From assembly GCF_030164425.1 (NCBI RefSeq), contig NZ_JASNJD010000025.1:21292-85291 (forward strand): DNA of 64,000 bases, written 5' to 3'. The notes under the pieces were generated by a model. The model saw nothing but the letters and a program-made list of their open reading frames with translations, was not told the origin of the DNA and searched no databases. This stretch comes from Pseudodonghicola flavimaris. Lineage in GTDB: Bacteria; Pseudomonadota; Alphaproteobacteria; Rhodobacterales; Rhodobacteraceae. Positions within the stretch are counted from its first letter, which is position 1. Every line of letters starts with the position of its first letter. A program made the translations under genes and the position numbers. Shown here in pieces: positions 17,232 to 24,958 of this stretch.

Positions 17232-17881
17232 ACCGCCACCTTCCCAAGACCGAGGCGCCCGATCTCAGACGTCAGCGCCGCGATCTCTCGGGCAGCAGGC
17301 GATTGACGGTCGATGTCACTGGCGAGGCGACCGGTTTGCGCCGCATCTGCAAAGACGACGCGCTGACCAATCGTGCTGGCAAGCACAGGAGGATTGTGAT
17401 CCGCCAGCGCCTCGGCGGTGTCCCGGGCGATAACGGTGCGCGCGCCGCAGCGGTTGAGCAGGAAGCGGGCGACAAGTTCCGGCCGATAAATGCGGGCCTC
17501 CCCAAGGAGGGACAGCATCTCGGCAGAGGCCCAGCCATCGAATGGCGAGGGCTGTACCGGGATCAGCACCAGATCGGCGGTGAGCAGCGCTGAGCGCATG
17601 AGCCCCGCAACACGCGGTGGGCCATCAATAACGACATGATCGACTGTGCGGGCAAGTTCGGGGACTTCGCGGTGCAGGGTGTCACGGGCCAGGCCGAGGG
17701 TGCCGAAGAGCCGCGGCAGACCTTCGCGGGCGCGTTGCTGCGACCAGTCCAGGGCGGAGCCTTGCGGGTCGGCATCGATCAGGGTGACGCGCTTGCCCTG
17801 TATCGCCAATTCGCCAGCAATATGGAGCGCCAGCGTCGTCTTGCCGACGCCACCCTTCTGATTGAGCAGAGCGACGATCAT
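17228..17881 (-). CDS. parA: ParA-family partition ATPase
   Basis: The 217-residue ATPase has a deviant Walker A at the extreme N terminus (LNQKGGVGKTTLALHIAGEL), Walker A-prime DADPQGSALDW, and Walker B VDHVVIDGPPRV. The lack of an N-terminal HTH and the short length place it with type Ib/MinD-like partition ATPases. It works with a small DNA-binding partner to segregate the replicon. It is in the overlapping operon repA-parA-RHH-DUF2840-traF. Confidence 0.93.
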   Translation of the reverse strand: MIVALLNQKGGVGKTTLALHIAGELAIQGKRVTLIDADPQGSALDWSQQRAREGLPRLFGTLGLARDTLHREVPELARTVDHVVIDGPPRVAGLMRSALLTADLVLIPVQPSPFDGWASAEMLSLLGEARIYRPELVARFLLNRCGARTVIARDTAEALADHNPPVLASTIGQRVVFADAAQTGRLASDIDRQSPAAREIAALTSEIGRLGLGKVAV

Positions 17882-19053
17882 TCGCCACCTCCCGGCAATT
17901 CGAGAGGAAGGCGGGGCGTATCTGGATGATCGGAGGCTGCTGCGACACCCTGATCGGAAGCCGTTCGCGGCACCGATGGGGCGACGGCTGCCTTCGTCTT
18001 ACCGGCCTGGCTGAGGCTCTTTGCGGTGGCACGGATGAGGTTTTCCACATCACGCGCGCGCTCTTCAAAGTTAGACTCTTTGTTAGACTCTAAGTTAAGG
18101 GGGCGATTTCCGCTTTTGCTTCCGTGCGTTACCCCCTGTTTGGGTTCCTGATAGCACGAGCCTTCGGTTCCTGATAGCACGATAGCCCGGGTTCCCGATA
18201 GCACGAGCCCATTCACAGGTTTTCCACAGCCCGGAGCAGGCTCGAAAGCCAGCAGCTTGCGGCCACCAACCTCTGTCTCGAGAAAGAGCGTATAACCCGG
18301 CAGCGGCTGCCGCCGGATGATGTCGCGAAGCTCGAAGGCGAAGCGCTTGAAGGGGGACAGCGCCCCGGACTTCTGGTGAAGATGATGGAAGTCGAAACGC
18401 CAACCTTCACGTTGCCTGCCACCATGCTTGCGCACCAGGCGATAGAGCCAACGGTCGAGCCCGCCAGTCAGGTCGAAATACGCCCGATCAATGGTGAGGA
18501 TGAGTGCATTGTCGAGCACGGCCTGGTAGAACCAGTCGGGCACGATCAACTCGATGCCGTCCGGGCGCCCCTCCCTGTCGCTGCGCTCCTGCCATTCGTT
18601 GATCCAGGAGAAGCGATGGCGACGTCCTTCCGCCGGCTGCCGGATCGAGGTGGAGATCGTCGTCGACTGGAGACGATCCAACGCCGCCTTCAGGCGCTGA
18701 TAGTCCCGCGCACCGGTTCCGCGACCGACATAGGTGAGGATCTCGTAAGGGGTGGCGGCCATCAGCCGGGAGGTGCGCAGCCCCGCGTCACGCGCCTCGA
18801 CGATCTGGCTCGCCGCCCAGATCAGGATGTCGGCATCCCAGATTGTGGCCATACCGTGATCGGGAACCGCCTCGACCCGGATGCTGACGCTACCAGCGGC
18901 AAAGTCGATCGGTGCGACCCGTTTGGATTTGGCGAGGGAGAAAAAGGGATAGGCCATGAGGTCTTGCGCATCTCTTGGGGCGAAATCCCCGGGCAGCGCG
19001 CGGAACAGATCGAGCTGTCCACGCTCGGAACGGGGTCTGCGTCCATCAGTCAT
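17878..19053 (-). CDS. repA: Replication initiator protein A (RepA)
   Basis: The 391-residue protein matches the RPA plasmid initiator family: LDLFRALPGDFAPRDAQDLM at the start, WDADILIWAASQIVEA, PYEILTYVGRGTGARDYQRL, and HGGRQREGWRFDFHHLHQKS. It is preceded by a small excisionase-like HTH gene and overlaps parA. The first 270 residues are conserved; the last 110 are low-complexity and carry the DNA repeats described separately. Presence of repA and parA indicates an element that can replicate at least transiently, such as a plasmid or a Tn4371-like ICE. Confidence 0.93.
   Translation of the reverse strand: MTDGRRPRSERGQLDLFRALPGDFAPRDAQDLMAYPFFSLAKSKRVAPIDFAAGSVSIRVEAVPDHGMATIWDADILIWAASQIVEARDAGLRTSRLMAATPYEILTYVGRGTGARDYQRLKAALDRLQSTTISTSIRQPAEGRRHRFSWINEWQERSDREGRPDGIELIVPDWFYQAVLDNALILTIDRAYFDLTGGLDRWLYRLVRKHGGRQREGWRFDFHHLHQKSGALSPFKRFAFELRDIIRRQPLPGYTLFLETEVGGRKLLAFEPAPGCGKPVNGLVLSGTRAIVLSGTEGSCYQEPKQGVTHGSKSGNRPLNLESNKESNFEERARDVENLIRATAKSLSQAGKTKAAVAPSVPRTASDQGVAAASDHPDTPRLPLELPGGGE
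18066..18206. repeat. Iteron-like repeats plus AT-rich repeats inside repA; candidate replication origin
   Basis: Three copies of the 17-mer GGTTCCTGATAGCACGA lie at 18143-18159, 18166-18182 and 18190-18206 (the last with one base changed), 23 and 24 bases apart. About 45 bases to the left, an AT-rich patch holds two copies of GTTAGACTCT at 18070-18079 and 18082-18091. Because the 23-base step is not a multiple of three, the repeats encode VLSGT in one frame and CYQEP in another. This points to selection on DNA rather than protein. Iterons next to an AT-rich repeat are the standard layout of an initiator-bound origin. Confidence 0.65.
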
Positions 19054-19071
19054 GAAGGTGTCACCCCCACG

Positions 19072-19353
19072 TCAGCGCACGAAGCGGCCGGGCTGCGGGA
19101 GGTTGGGGAGCGTGTGGCGTTTCGCTGGCAGCACCTGCCCGCGCGGGTCGGAAGTCGAGGTGACAGCGCCGCGTCCGACCCAGGCCTGCAGGTCCTCGAT
19201 CGCATAGACCACGCGTCCGCCCAGCTTGTGGTAGGCGGGACCGGTGCCATAGGTCCGGTGCTTCTCCAGCGTCCGAGCCGACAGGCTCAGGAACTGGGCG
19301 GCTTCCTTGGTGCGCAGATAGCGCGGGGGAAGTTCGGTTGAGATGGCGGACAT
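19072..19353 (-). CDS. Excisionase/AlpA-like helix-turn-helix protein
   Basis: The 93-residue protein carries a MerR-like winged helix of the HTH_17 type (RYLRTKEAAQFLSLSARTLE, then GGRVVYAIEDLQAWV). Such small proteins regulate excision or replication in ICEs and plasmids. It lies 18 bases upstream of repA on the same strand, so control of repA is plausible. Confidence 0.85.
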   Translation of the reverse strand: MSAISTELPPRYLRTKEAAQFLSLSARTLEKHRTYGTGPAYHKLGGRVVYAIEDLQAWVGRGAVTSTSDPRGQVLPAKRHTLPNLPQPGRFVR

Positions 19354-19490
19354 CGGGCGTCTCCCTACTGTGTGTGACCAGTGCCGCGAAACAGCGGCTG
19401 ATGACGGTCACGATGGCGAAGCGCGTCCGGTCAGATGCAGTGGGGAGTTGGCAGGGGTAAATCCGCACACCGCGGCGCGGGATCCCCGAC

Positions 19491-20265
19491 CTAAAGGCGG
19501 CGCTGGTGACGCAGGAGCTTGCGATAGCCGCCTGCGATCAGGTCACGTCCCTCGCGAAGGAGGCTGGAGACGGCAAAACGGGCCGAGGACACCTGCCATT
19601 CATCGCGGTCCAGGTGACCGGTACGGAACAAGACCTCGGCGATCTGCTTCTGGGTCGCGCCATGGAAGGCTGCGTCGGAGGCTTGAAGGACACGCCGCAG
19701 GCGCGCTTTCTGCTGCGCGGTCAGGCGGGTGTCGCGGGGGATGGATCGACGTCGATGCTGATCCGCCAGGAGCCGCTGGATTGCTTCGATGCGATCGAGA
19801 CCCTCGAGGCCGAGAGGAACGGTGGCGACAAGCCGACCACGGTCTTTCAGGGGAGCGACGAGATGCAGGTATGTCCCGTCCGGCAGCCTGTGGCGCAGGT
19901 GCTTGCCAATGGGGGACGCCCTGCCCGTCGGGGCGACTATTTCACTACCGGGGGCGTCTGACTCTTCGGCCAGTGCCTCGGGGGCGGCAACGAGCACCAC
20001 GACACCTGTATCGACCGCCGGACACCAGAACACCTCCGCAACGGAGGCGGGCAGCCCGGGCCGGATCGGGAAAGCACAACCCCCATCGACGGCCGACCTG
20101 ATCCATCAGATCAACCCTCTCCGGGGGTTCTCCTGCGAGCTTCGCGTAGTCATGCTGATATTCGGGATTGCGGCGCAGGCATTCCCAGCCGAGGTCCGGC
20201 GCAGCCAGATCATCAAGATAGTCGTAGGCGGCCTGGTCACGCCAATTCGAGCGATCAGGTTGCAT
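19491..20265 (-). pseudogene. DUF6499-DUF2285 regulator gene interrupted by a one-base frameshift
   Basis: Two frames together make one known plasmid/ICE protein. The first (from 20265) begins MQPDRSNWRDQAAYDYLDDL and runs to RRWGLCF. The second, reaching 19491, starts near PIRPGLPASVAEVFWCPAVD and holds the DUF2285 DNA-binding part (ATQKQIAEVLFRTG, AGGYRKLLRHQRRL). The switch needs removal of one base in 20068-20085, a stretch with short G/C and A runs. Homologues I know are single proteins of about 250 residues. Either the gene is broken, or this is a sequencing slip. A separate start for the second part (GTG at 20033) is possible. Confidence 0.65.
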
Positions 20266-20371
20266 GGCATCGCCTCTCCCCTGGGTTGATCACAAGAAAG
20301 GATTCCAAGAGATCAATCACTTGGGAAGCCCGCCCCAAGGCATCAGGTGATGCGTGGCACGCATCACCTCC

Positions 20372-20641
20372 TCAGGCGGTTCGCCCCGCCGCCAACTGCC
20401 GATACCCTTCCGAGCTCAACCAACGCGCGCGTTCAAGATGTGCGTCATGGACCAGACGCACCCGCTCTGGCTCTGTCTGCGCATCGAGACCTAGAATGAT
20501 CTGCGCGGCCTCCTGCCAGCTCGCGCCCTCGCCTGCAGCATCGAGCAAACGCATATACTGCGCCATGTGATGACGGTCATACTCAGTCACCACGTCCCCC
20601 TGCGGCGGTACATCCTGCAAGCTGCTGATCGTCACGCGCAT
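20372..20641 (-). CDS. Conserved hypothetical protein of conjugative elements
   Basis: The 89-residue protein (MRVTISSLQD start, ATG 20641) has a helical core AQYMRLLDAAGEGASWQEAA and ends HLERARWLSSEGYRQLAAG. I know this pattern from small proteins next to DUF2285 genes in alphaproteobacterial ICEs, where it is thought to be a DNA-binding helical domain. No catalytic residue is evident. It lies between the XRE repressor and the DUF2285 gene on the same strand. Confidence 0.7.
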   Translation of the reverse strand: MRVTISSLQDVPPQGDVVTEYDRHHMAQYMRLLDAAGEGASWQEAAQIILGLDAQTEPERVRLVHDAHLERARWLSSEGYRQLAAGRTA

Positions 20642-20740
20642 CCCCACGGCGTTTGCTGCACATCCTTAGCACAGCCAGTTGACAGTTTTGTGAGCACGGC
20701 AATAGCGCAATTCGGCTCTCTGCAAAACCTGCCGGAAAGG

Positions 20741-20989
20741 TCAGGCCTTCGAGGCAGCCTTCGCCTGAACATGCATCACTCCTATCCCCTGGTCGGAGTT
20801 CAGGAGCAGAATGCCATTCGCCTCGAAAGCCCGTCGGACCTGATCGCGCGTGGTCTCATAGACCTCGAGCCCGCTTTCGGATTCGAGACGCTTGAGCGCG
20901 GTCAAAGATACCCGGGCCTCATCCGCCAGCTGCTCCTGTGTCCAGCCAAGAAGCGCCCGCGCGGCCCGTGATTGTCGGGCGGTGATCAT
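20741..20989 (-). CDS. XRE-family helix-turn-helix repressor
   Basis: The 82-residue protein is a Cro/C1-type HTH (RAARALLGWTQEQLADEARV, SLTALKRLES) plus a short C-terminal beta tail that reads EANGILLLNSDQGIG. The start ATG 20989 (MITARQ) precedes the HTH directly. A perfect palindrome overlapping a TATAAT box lies 43 bases upstream, so it probably represses itself and perhaps the downstream regulators. Confidence 0.9.
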   Translation of the reverse strand: MITARQSRAARALLGWTQEQLADEARVSLTALKRLESESGLEVYETTRDQVRRAFEANGILLLNSDQGIGVMHVQAKAASKA

Positions 20990-21031
20990 GCAGATCACCT
21001 CCCATCCGGCCCGGCGCAAACGCCAGAACTA

Positions 21032-21046
21032 CGACTATTATAGTCG
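21032..21046 (-). promoter_or_regulatory. Palindromic operator overlapping the -10 box of the XRE gene
   Basis: The 15-bp palindrome CGACTATTATAGTCG (arms of seven, one central base) reads on the minus strand as CGACTATAATAGTCG, with a perfect TATAAT -10 hexamer in its centre. It lies about 43 bases before the XRE start codon. Binding there would block RNA polymerase, as expected for autorepression. Confidence 0.7.
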
Positions 21047-21183
21047 CATCATAGAATTTCACCACCAAAATTCTGACGTGTTTACATCGCGTTTTCGCTT
21101 TGGCGTCGCATATTTCTGGAACCGATTCGGTTGCCCGGCTTGGCGGTCGGCCCCGGCCTTTCGACCGGGGCCTCGCGACGGCG

Positions 21184-21507
21184 TTATTCTCCGCGGCGAC
21201 CGTTGGGGCGGGACCAGATCAGAGCGTAGCTCTCGCCGTCCTCGTCGTCGAAGAGGTTGGCGTAGATCGGGGCGGTGAAGCTCGGATCGTCGAGCTTGAG
21301 GCCCAGATAGTCGCGGCCCTCGCCCGAGCGCTTGGACCAGGCGGCGCCGATCTCGGCGCGGCCGACCAGGACGCGGTGGCTGGGGGCGTTCTCGCCGGTG
21401 GCGCGGGTGTCGGGAACGATGCGCACGCCCTGGACCTGAACGCTGAGGGTGACGATTTCGCCGGTGAATTCGTTGCCGGTCTTCTTGAAGGTGCCGATGG
21501 TTGCCAT
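21184..21507 (-). CDS. DUF736 family protein (second copy)
   Basis: The 107-residue protein (MATIGTFKKTGNEFTGEIVT, ATG 21507) is a clear DUF736 member, with YLGLKLDDPSFTAPIYANLF and the C-terminal SYALIWSRPN. It is only distantly alike to the copy at 15517-15852, so it is a resident paralogue, not a recent duplication. It heads a stretch with a palindromic leader. Function is unknown. Confidence 0.9.
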   Translation of the reverse strand: MATIGTFKKTGNEFTGEIVTLSVQVQGVRIVPDTRATGENAPSHRVLVGRAEIGAAWSKRSGEGRDYLGLKLDDPSFTAPIYANLFDDEDGESYALIWSRPNGRRGE

Positions 21508-22063
21508 TTTAGGTCTCCGTTTTCCGTTTCCGGGTCCGCACCATTGCGGCCCGATGGCGATCGACAGGCCGGAGACGACCGGCGGTGCACCCCCGGCGTG
21601 CCGGGGGCTGGACAGCAAAGGCAGAACTTTCTTGTTCCGCGCGGAATGGGCACAGCCCAAGGGAAGAAAGTTATGGCGGCGCTGTTGCGCCAAGCCGGTC
21701 GAGGCGTAGCCGATCTTCGGCCAGATCAGGCCATTGAAAGGGCCGTATGGAGCGGACATGGGACGGGCAAGGAACGGAGACGATGGCGATCGCGGATGCC
21801 CCTCAACCTGACCGGCTTTTCACCGGCGGGTTTGCTCACCCGCGACAGGCCATGCGCATCACGCTCCAGGCGCCCCGCCCGACGTGCCCCCCGCAATCAC
21901 AGGTGCGACTTGCCGCTCGAACGGTCCGCCATTACCACCGCACGGCCACGGGCCGCGACGCGGGTCTCATGCCGATCCGCACACCACCCCATACCGGGAA
22001 TCTGACGATTGGGATGGCAGTCCAGCACTGATCAGGCCCCGCCTCATCGGATCGTCGGCAATG
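21508..22063. other. Non-coding leader region with a perfect hairpin
   Basis: No frame on either strand looks like a gene in this stretch of about 550 bases. It contains the perfect inverted repeat CCCCCGGC-GT-GCCGGGGG at 21591-21608 and the palindrome TTCCGCGCGGAA near 21636. On the minus strand the hairpin lies about 85 bases upstream of the DUF736 start, so it may be part of its leader. Confidence 0.55.
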
Positions 22064-22501
22064 TCAGGCGCTCACGGGAGAGCTGTCCGAAGGCTCAGAA
22101 GCCGAACCGGCAATGCGGAGAAAGGCGGAAACGCCAACGGCGCCAGCGCCGATGAATGCGAAGACTATCTGCCATGTCTCCGAGAGTATCATGGCCCTGG
22201 TGATCCCGAGGGTGGCGTGGAAGCCGGCGAGCACCGCCGGCACCACGAAAATCAGCGCGATGACAAACCGCGCCCAGAGCGGGCGCACGAGCAGGATCAG
22301 CGCCTGACCGATGGCAAGCGTCAACCCTGCGGCGAAGCCGCCGACGAGGATTGCACCGAACCAGCCTGCGCCGGTTCCATAGGCCCAAATGCCGGTATGA
22401 AGTCCGACGAGGAACGGCAGGGCGAAGACCGCGAGGTTGAACACCAACCAGCACAGGCCCGCAATGGCCGCGAAAGATGTAAGGATTCCGAGAACGATCA
22501 T
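22064..22501 (-). CDS. Small integral membrane protein, function unknown
   Basis: The 145-residue protein (ATG 22501, MIVLGILTSFAAIAGLCWLV) has about four hydrophobic segments, including GWFGAILVGGFAAGLTLAIG and RFVIALIFVVPAVLAGFHAT, and a short polar C-terminal tail. I recognise no family motif. It lies between DUF2493 and DUF736 genes, in the conjugative backbone, on the same strand. Confidence 0.7.
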   Translation of the reverse strand: MIVLGILTSFAAIAGLCWLVFNLAVFALPFLVGLHTGIWAYGTGAGWFGAILVGGFAAGLTLAIGQALILLVRPLWARFVIALIFVVPAVLAGFHATLGITRAMILSETWQIVFAFIGAGAVGVSAFLRIAGSASEPSDSSPVSA

Positions 22502-22634
22502 GGTGGAGACTCCCGTTTGACTTGGAACGGTCGCGCCTTCCACCACCACCATGGCGCAAGGCGAACATAGCATGAAATCGCCCGGCATGGCGAGAGTTCT
22601 GCCGGGCATGGTGGCGATGGATTGCTGGCAGCGC

Positions 22635-23561
22635 TCACGCGCTGCCCTCCGCCAGGCGGTAGACCGGGATTCCCATCTTGCGAGCCTTGTCGGCAAGGTT
22701 CTCCTGAATGCCGGAGCCGGGGAAGATGATGACCCCGATCGGCATGGTATCGAGCATCCGGTCGTTGCGCTTGAAGGGCGCGGCCTTGGCATGTTTCACC
22801 CAGTCTGGCTTGAAGGCGACCTGCGGCACCTTGCGATTGTCGGCCCAGGTGGCCGCAATGCGTTCGGCACCTTTCGGCGATCCGCCGTGAAGAAGGACCA
22901 TATCGGGGTGCTTGGCATGAACCTGATCGAGCCTGTCCCAGATCAGCCGGTGATCGGTGGTCTCTCCGCCCGAGAAGGCGATCTTCGGCCCGGAGGGCAC
23001 TAGCACCTCATTGTCGGCCCTGCGCTTTGCGGCGATGAAGTCACGGCTGTCGATCATGGCCGAGGTCATCTGGCGATGGTTGACCCGTGAGCCGGAGCGC
23101 GGCGACCAGGGCGTGCCGGTGCTGCGCAGGTAGAGGTCGGCGGCGGTCTCGCGGAAGGTCTCCATGCTGTCGCGGCGCTCGATCAGGCTCTGGCCGATAC
23201 CGATCAGGGTTTCGAGCTGGACGGATTTGACCTCGCTGCCGTCCTGTTCCCGCTGAAGGCGCCTCTGCGCCTGCTCGTTGTCGTCGAGTTTGCGTTCGGT
23301 CCGCTCGACGGCACGATGGAAGGTGTTGACGGTGGACCACAGGATCTCGTCGAGGTCGGAATCGAGGCTCGTGTCGGCCATGGTGGAGATCAGGGCGTCG
23401 AAGATGTCGGAGACTGCGCCCCGGATCGCGTCGTCTTCGGGTGTGATCCGGGGATCGGCCTCGTCCTCGGCGGGACGGTAGCCATAGAGTTCGAGGTCTT
23501 CGATGACATGGCCGGTCGGGGACATGCCGTGATCGGGTTCGTATTCGTCATGGGCATACAT
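22635..23561 (-). CDS. DUF2493 (SLOG-like) protein
   Basis: The 308-residue protein has an acidic N-terminal region (1-70), a helical coiled-coil middle (about 75-150), and a C-terminal Rossmann-like DUF2493 domain. Its nucleotide-binding signatures are KIAFSGGETTDHRLIWDRLD, VLLHGGSPKGAERIAATWAD and GVIIFPGSGIQENLADKARK. SLOG-superfamily proteins bind nucleotide-derived ligands and appear in conflict systems. In ICE backbones the role is not known. Confidence 0.85.
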   Translation of the reverse strand: MYAHDEYEPDHGMSPTGHVIEDLELYGYRPAEDEADPRITPEDDAIRGAVSDIFDALISTMADTSLDSDLDEILWSTVNTFHRAVERTERKLDDNEQAQRRLQREQDGSEVKSVQLETLIGIGQSLIERRDSMETFRETAADLYLRSTGTPWSPRSGSRVNHRQMTSAMIDSRDFIAAKRRADNEVLVPSGPKIAFSGGETTDHRLIWDRLDQVHAKHPDMVLLHGGSPKGAERIAATWADNRKVPQVAFKPDWVKHAKAAPFKRNDRMLDTMPIGVIIFPGSGIQENLADKARKMGIPVYRLAEGSA

Positions 23562-23911
23562 GGGATGAGTCCTTCGGCTGGACCGCGACCGTCGCGGCCT
23601 TCATGGCGACGACAAGCCCACGGGCGTTCCGGCCGGGCAGCCCGAGCCCTTTGGCTCAGGGCCTTGATGGCAAAGCCCGGCTGATTTGTTTCGCGCTGTA
23701 AAGGCGGGGGAGACGGGGTCCCCACGCGACCTGTCGCGTGGGGTGGCGGGCCGCCGACGGAAATCAGTTGGGCGCCGCCATTGCCGGGCCGGAGCGCTTG
23801 TGGGCCGCTCGCCCTCTCAGAAGGCCAAGGCGCGGTCCTCCTGCCGATGACAGGATGTAGCCCACTGCGCATGACCGGATCAGAGCTTCCCGATCCCGGC
23901 CCCCGTGCCGG
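23562..23911. other. Non-coding gap with a 24-bp perfect inverted repeat
   Basis: No gene is visible in this gap between the Toprim gene and the DUF2493 gene. CCCCACGCGAC-CT-GTCGCGTGGGG at 23720-23743 is a perfect 11-bp inverted repeat with a two-base centre. It could be a terminator-like hairpin without a T run, a protein-binding dyad or part of a leader. A weaker dyad, GAGCCC/GGCTC, lies near 23650. Confidence 0.6.
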
Positions 23912-24958
23912 CTATGGCGTCAGGGCCATGAAGCGGACAACGTCCTCGGGCGCGATCTGCACCCGGATCTGCGCCCGAAGCGCCTCCAGTCCGAGGCTGA
24001 CGAGATCGTCGTTGAAATCCCCCAGCATGGGCGAGAGCGTGATCGCCTCGATCCCGGCCTCGTGCGCACGGACCACCAGGCCATCGCGCGCGCCGTCGCC
24101 TGCCGGATCGTTGTCGCGGACGATATAGAGCCTGCGCAGATGCGGCGGGAACAGGATGGCGGCGAGATGTCCGGCGGAAAGTGCCGAGACCATCGGCATC
24201 GTGGGCAAGGCCTGGCGGAGCGACAGGATGGTCTCGATGCCTTCGCCTGCGGCGAGCACATCCTGCGGCTCGTCAAACCGGACGGCGTTTCCGAGCAGGT
24301 CGCCCATCGCCTTCCTCGGCGGATCGAGCGGCGCCTTGCCAGAGCCGTCGCGGATGAGCCAGGTGCGATGCGCGCCGGTGATCCTGCCGTTGAGGTCGGT
24401 CACCGCGGCAATCATGGAGGGCCAGGTTTCTGTCGGCCCATCGCCCTCGGGTCGCCAGTAGCAATTCGGATGGAAACGCAGATTTGCGGTTCCGCGTAAA
24501 TCCGTAATGCCGCGTCCGCGTAAATACGTCTGCGCGAGACTGCCGATCAATGGCCGGGTCATGTGCCAGAGGCGACGCGCCGCTTCGGACGATCCGGATG
24601 GTGCTGGCGGTGTTCGGAACGTGCGGGACCATGACTCCGGTTCAGGATGCGGCAGACTGAGGAAGCGGCGGGCTTCCTCGGCGATGTCGGCGAAGTCGAT
24701 GAGGCCGAGGCTTTCGCCGATCACGTCGAGCAGATCGCCATGCTCGCCGCTCTGCGCATCGGTCCATTTGCCGGCCGCGCCCTTGCCGGACTCCGGCCCG
24801 GTCAGACGGACGAACATGGAGCGGCCGGGACTGTTCTGCACATCGCCGACCTGCCAGTAATTGCCCTGTTTACGCCCATTCGAGAGATAGTGGCGGCAGA
24901 CCGCCTCGGCCTCTCGGCCGAGACGCTGCGCCAGTTCGGAAGCGTTGAGACGTGCCAT
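23912..24958 (-). CDS. Toprim-domain primase-like protein
   Basis: The 348-residue protein (MARLNASELAQRLGREAEAV) has an N-terminal domain of the kind found before phage- and plasmid-type Toprim domains (WQVGDVQNSPGRSMFVRL). The C-terminal Toprim fold has the invariant Glu in GEGIETILSLRQALP and the DxD in IVRDNDPAGDGA. Such proteins prime or modify DNA ends after transfer. It overlaps the stop of the strawberry-notch fragment (TGATG), so these were expressed together before the RIT insertion. Confidence 0.85.
   Translation of the reverse strand: MARLNASELAQRLGREAEAVCRHYLSNGRKQGNYWQVGDVQNSPGRSMFVRLTGPESGKGAAGKWTDAQSGEHGDLLDVIGESLGLIDFADIAEEARRFLSLPHPEPESWSRTFRTPPAPSGSSEAARRLWHMTRPLIGSLAQTYLRGRGITDLRGTANLRFHPNCYWRPEGDGPTETWPSMIAAVTDLNGRITGAHRTWLIRDGSGKAPLDPPRKAMGDLLGNAVRFDEPQDVLAAGEGIETILSLRQALPTMPMVSALSAGHLAAILFPPHLRRLYIVRDNDPAGDGARDGLVVRAHEAGIEAITLSPMLGDFNDDLVSLGLEALRAQIRVQIAPEDVVRFMALTP

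Noticed and set aside
18143..18206. Repeat in repA as a protein repeat (VLSGT)
   Set aside because: The third DNA copy is in a different reading frame, so the peptide is not the repeated unit.
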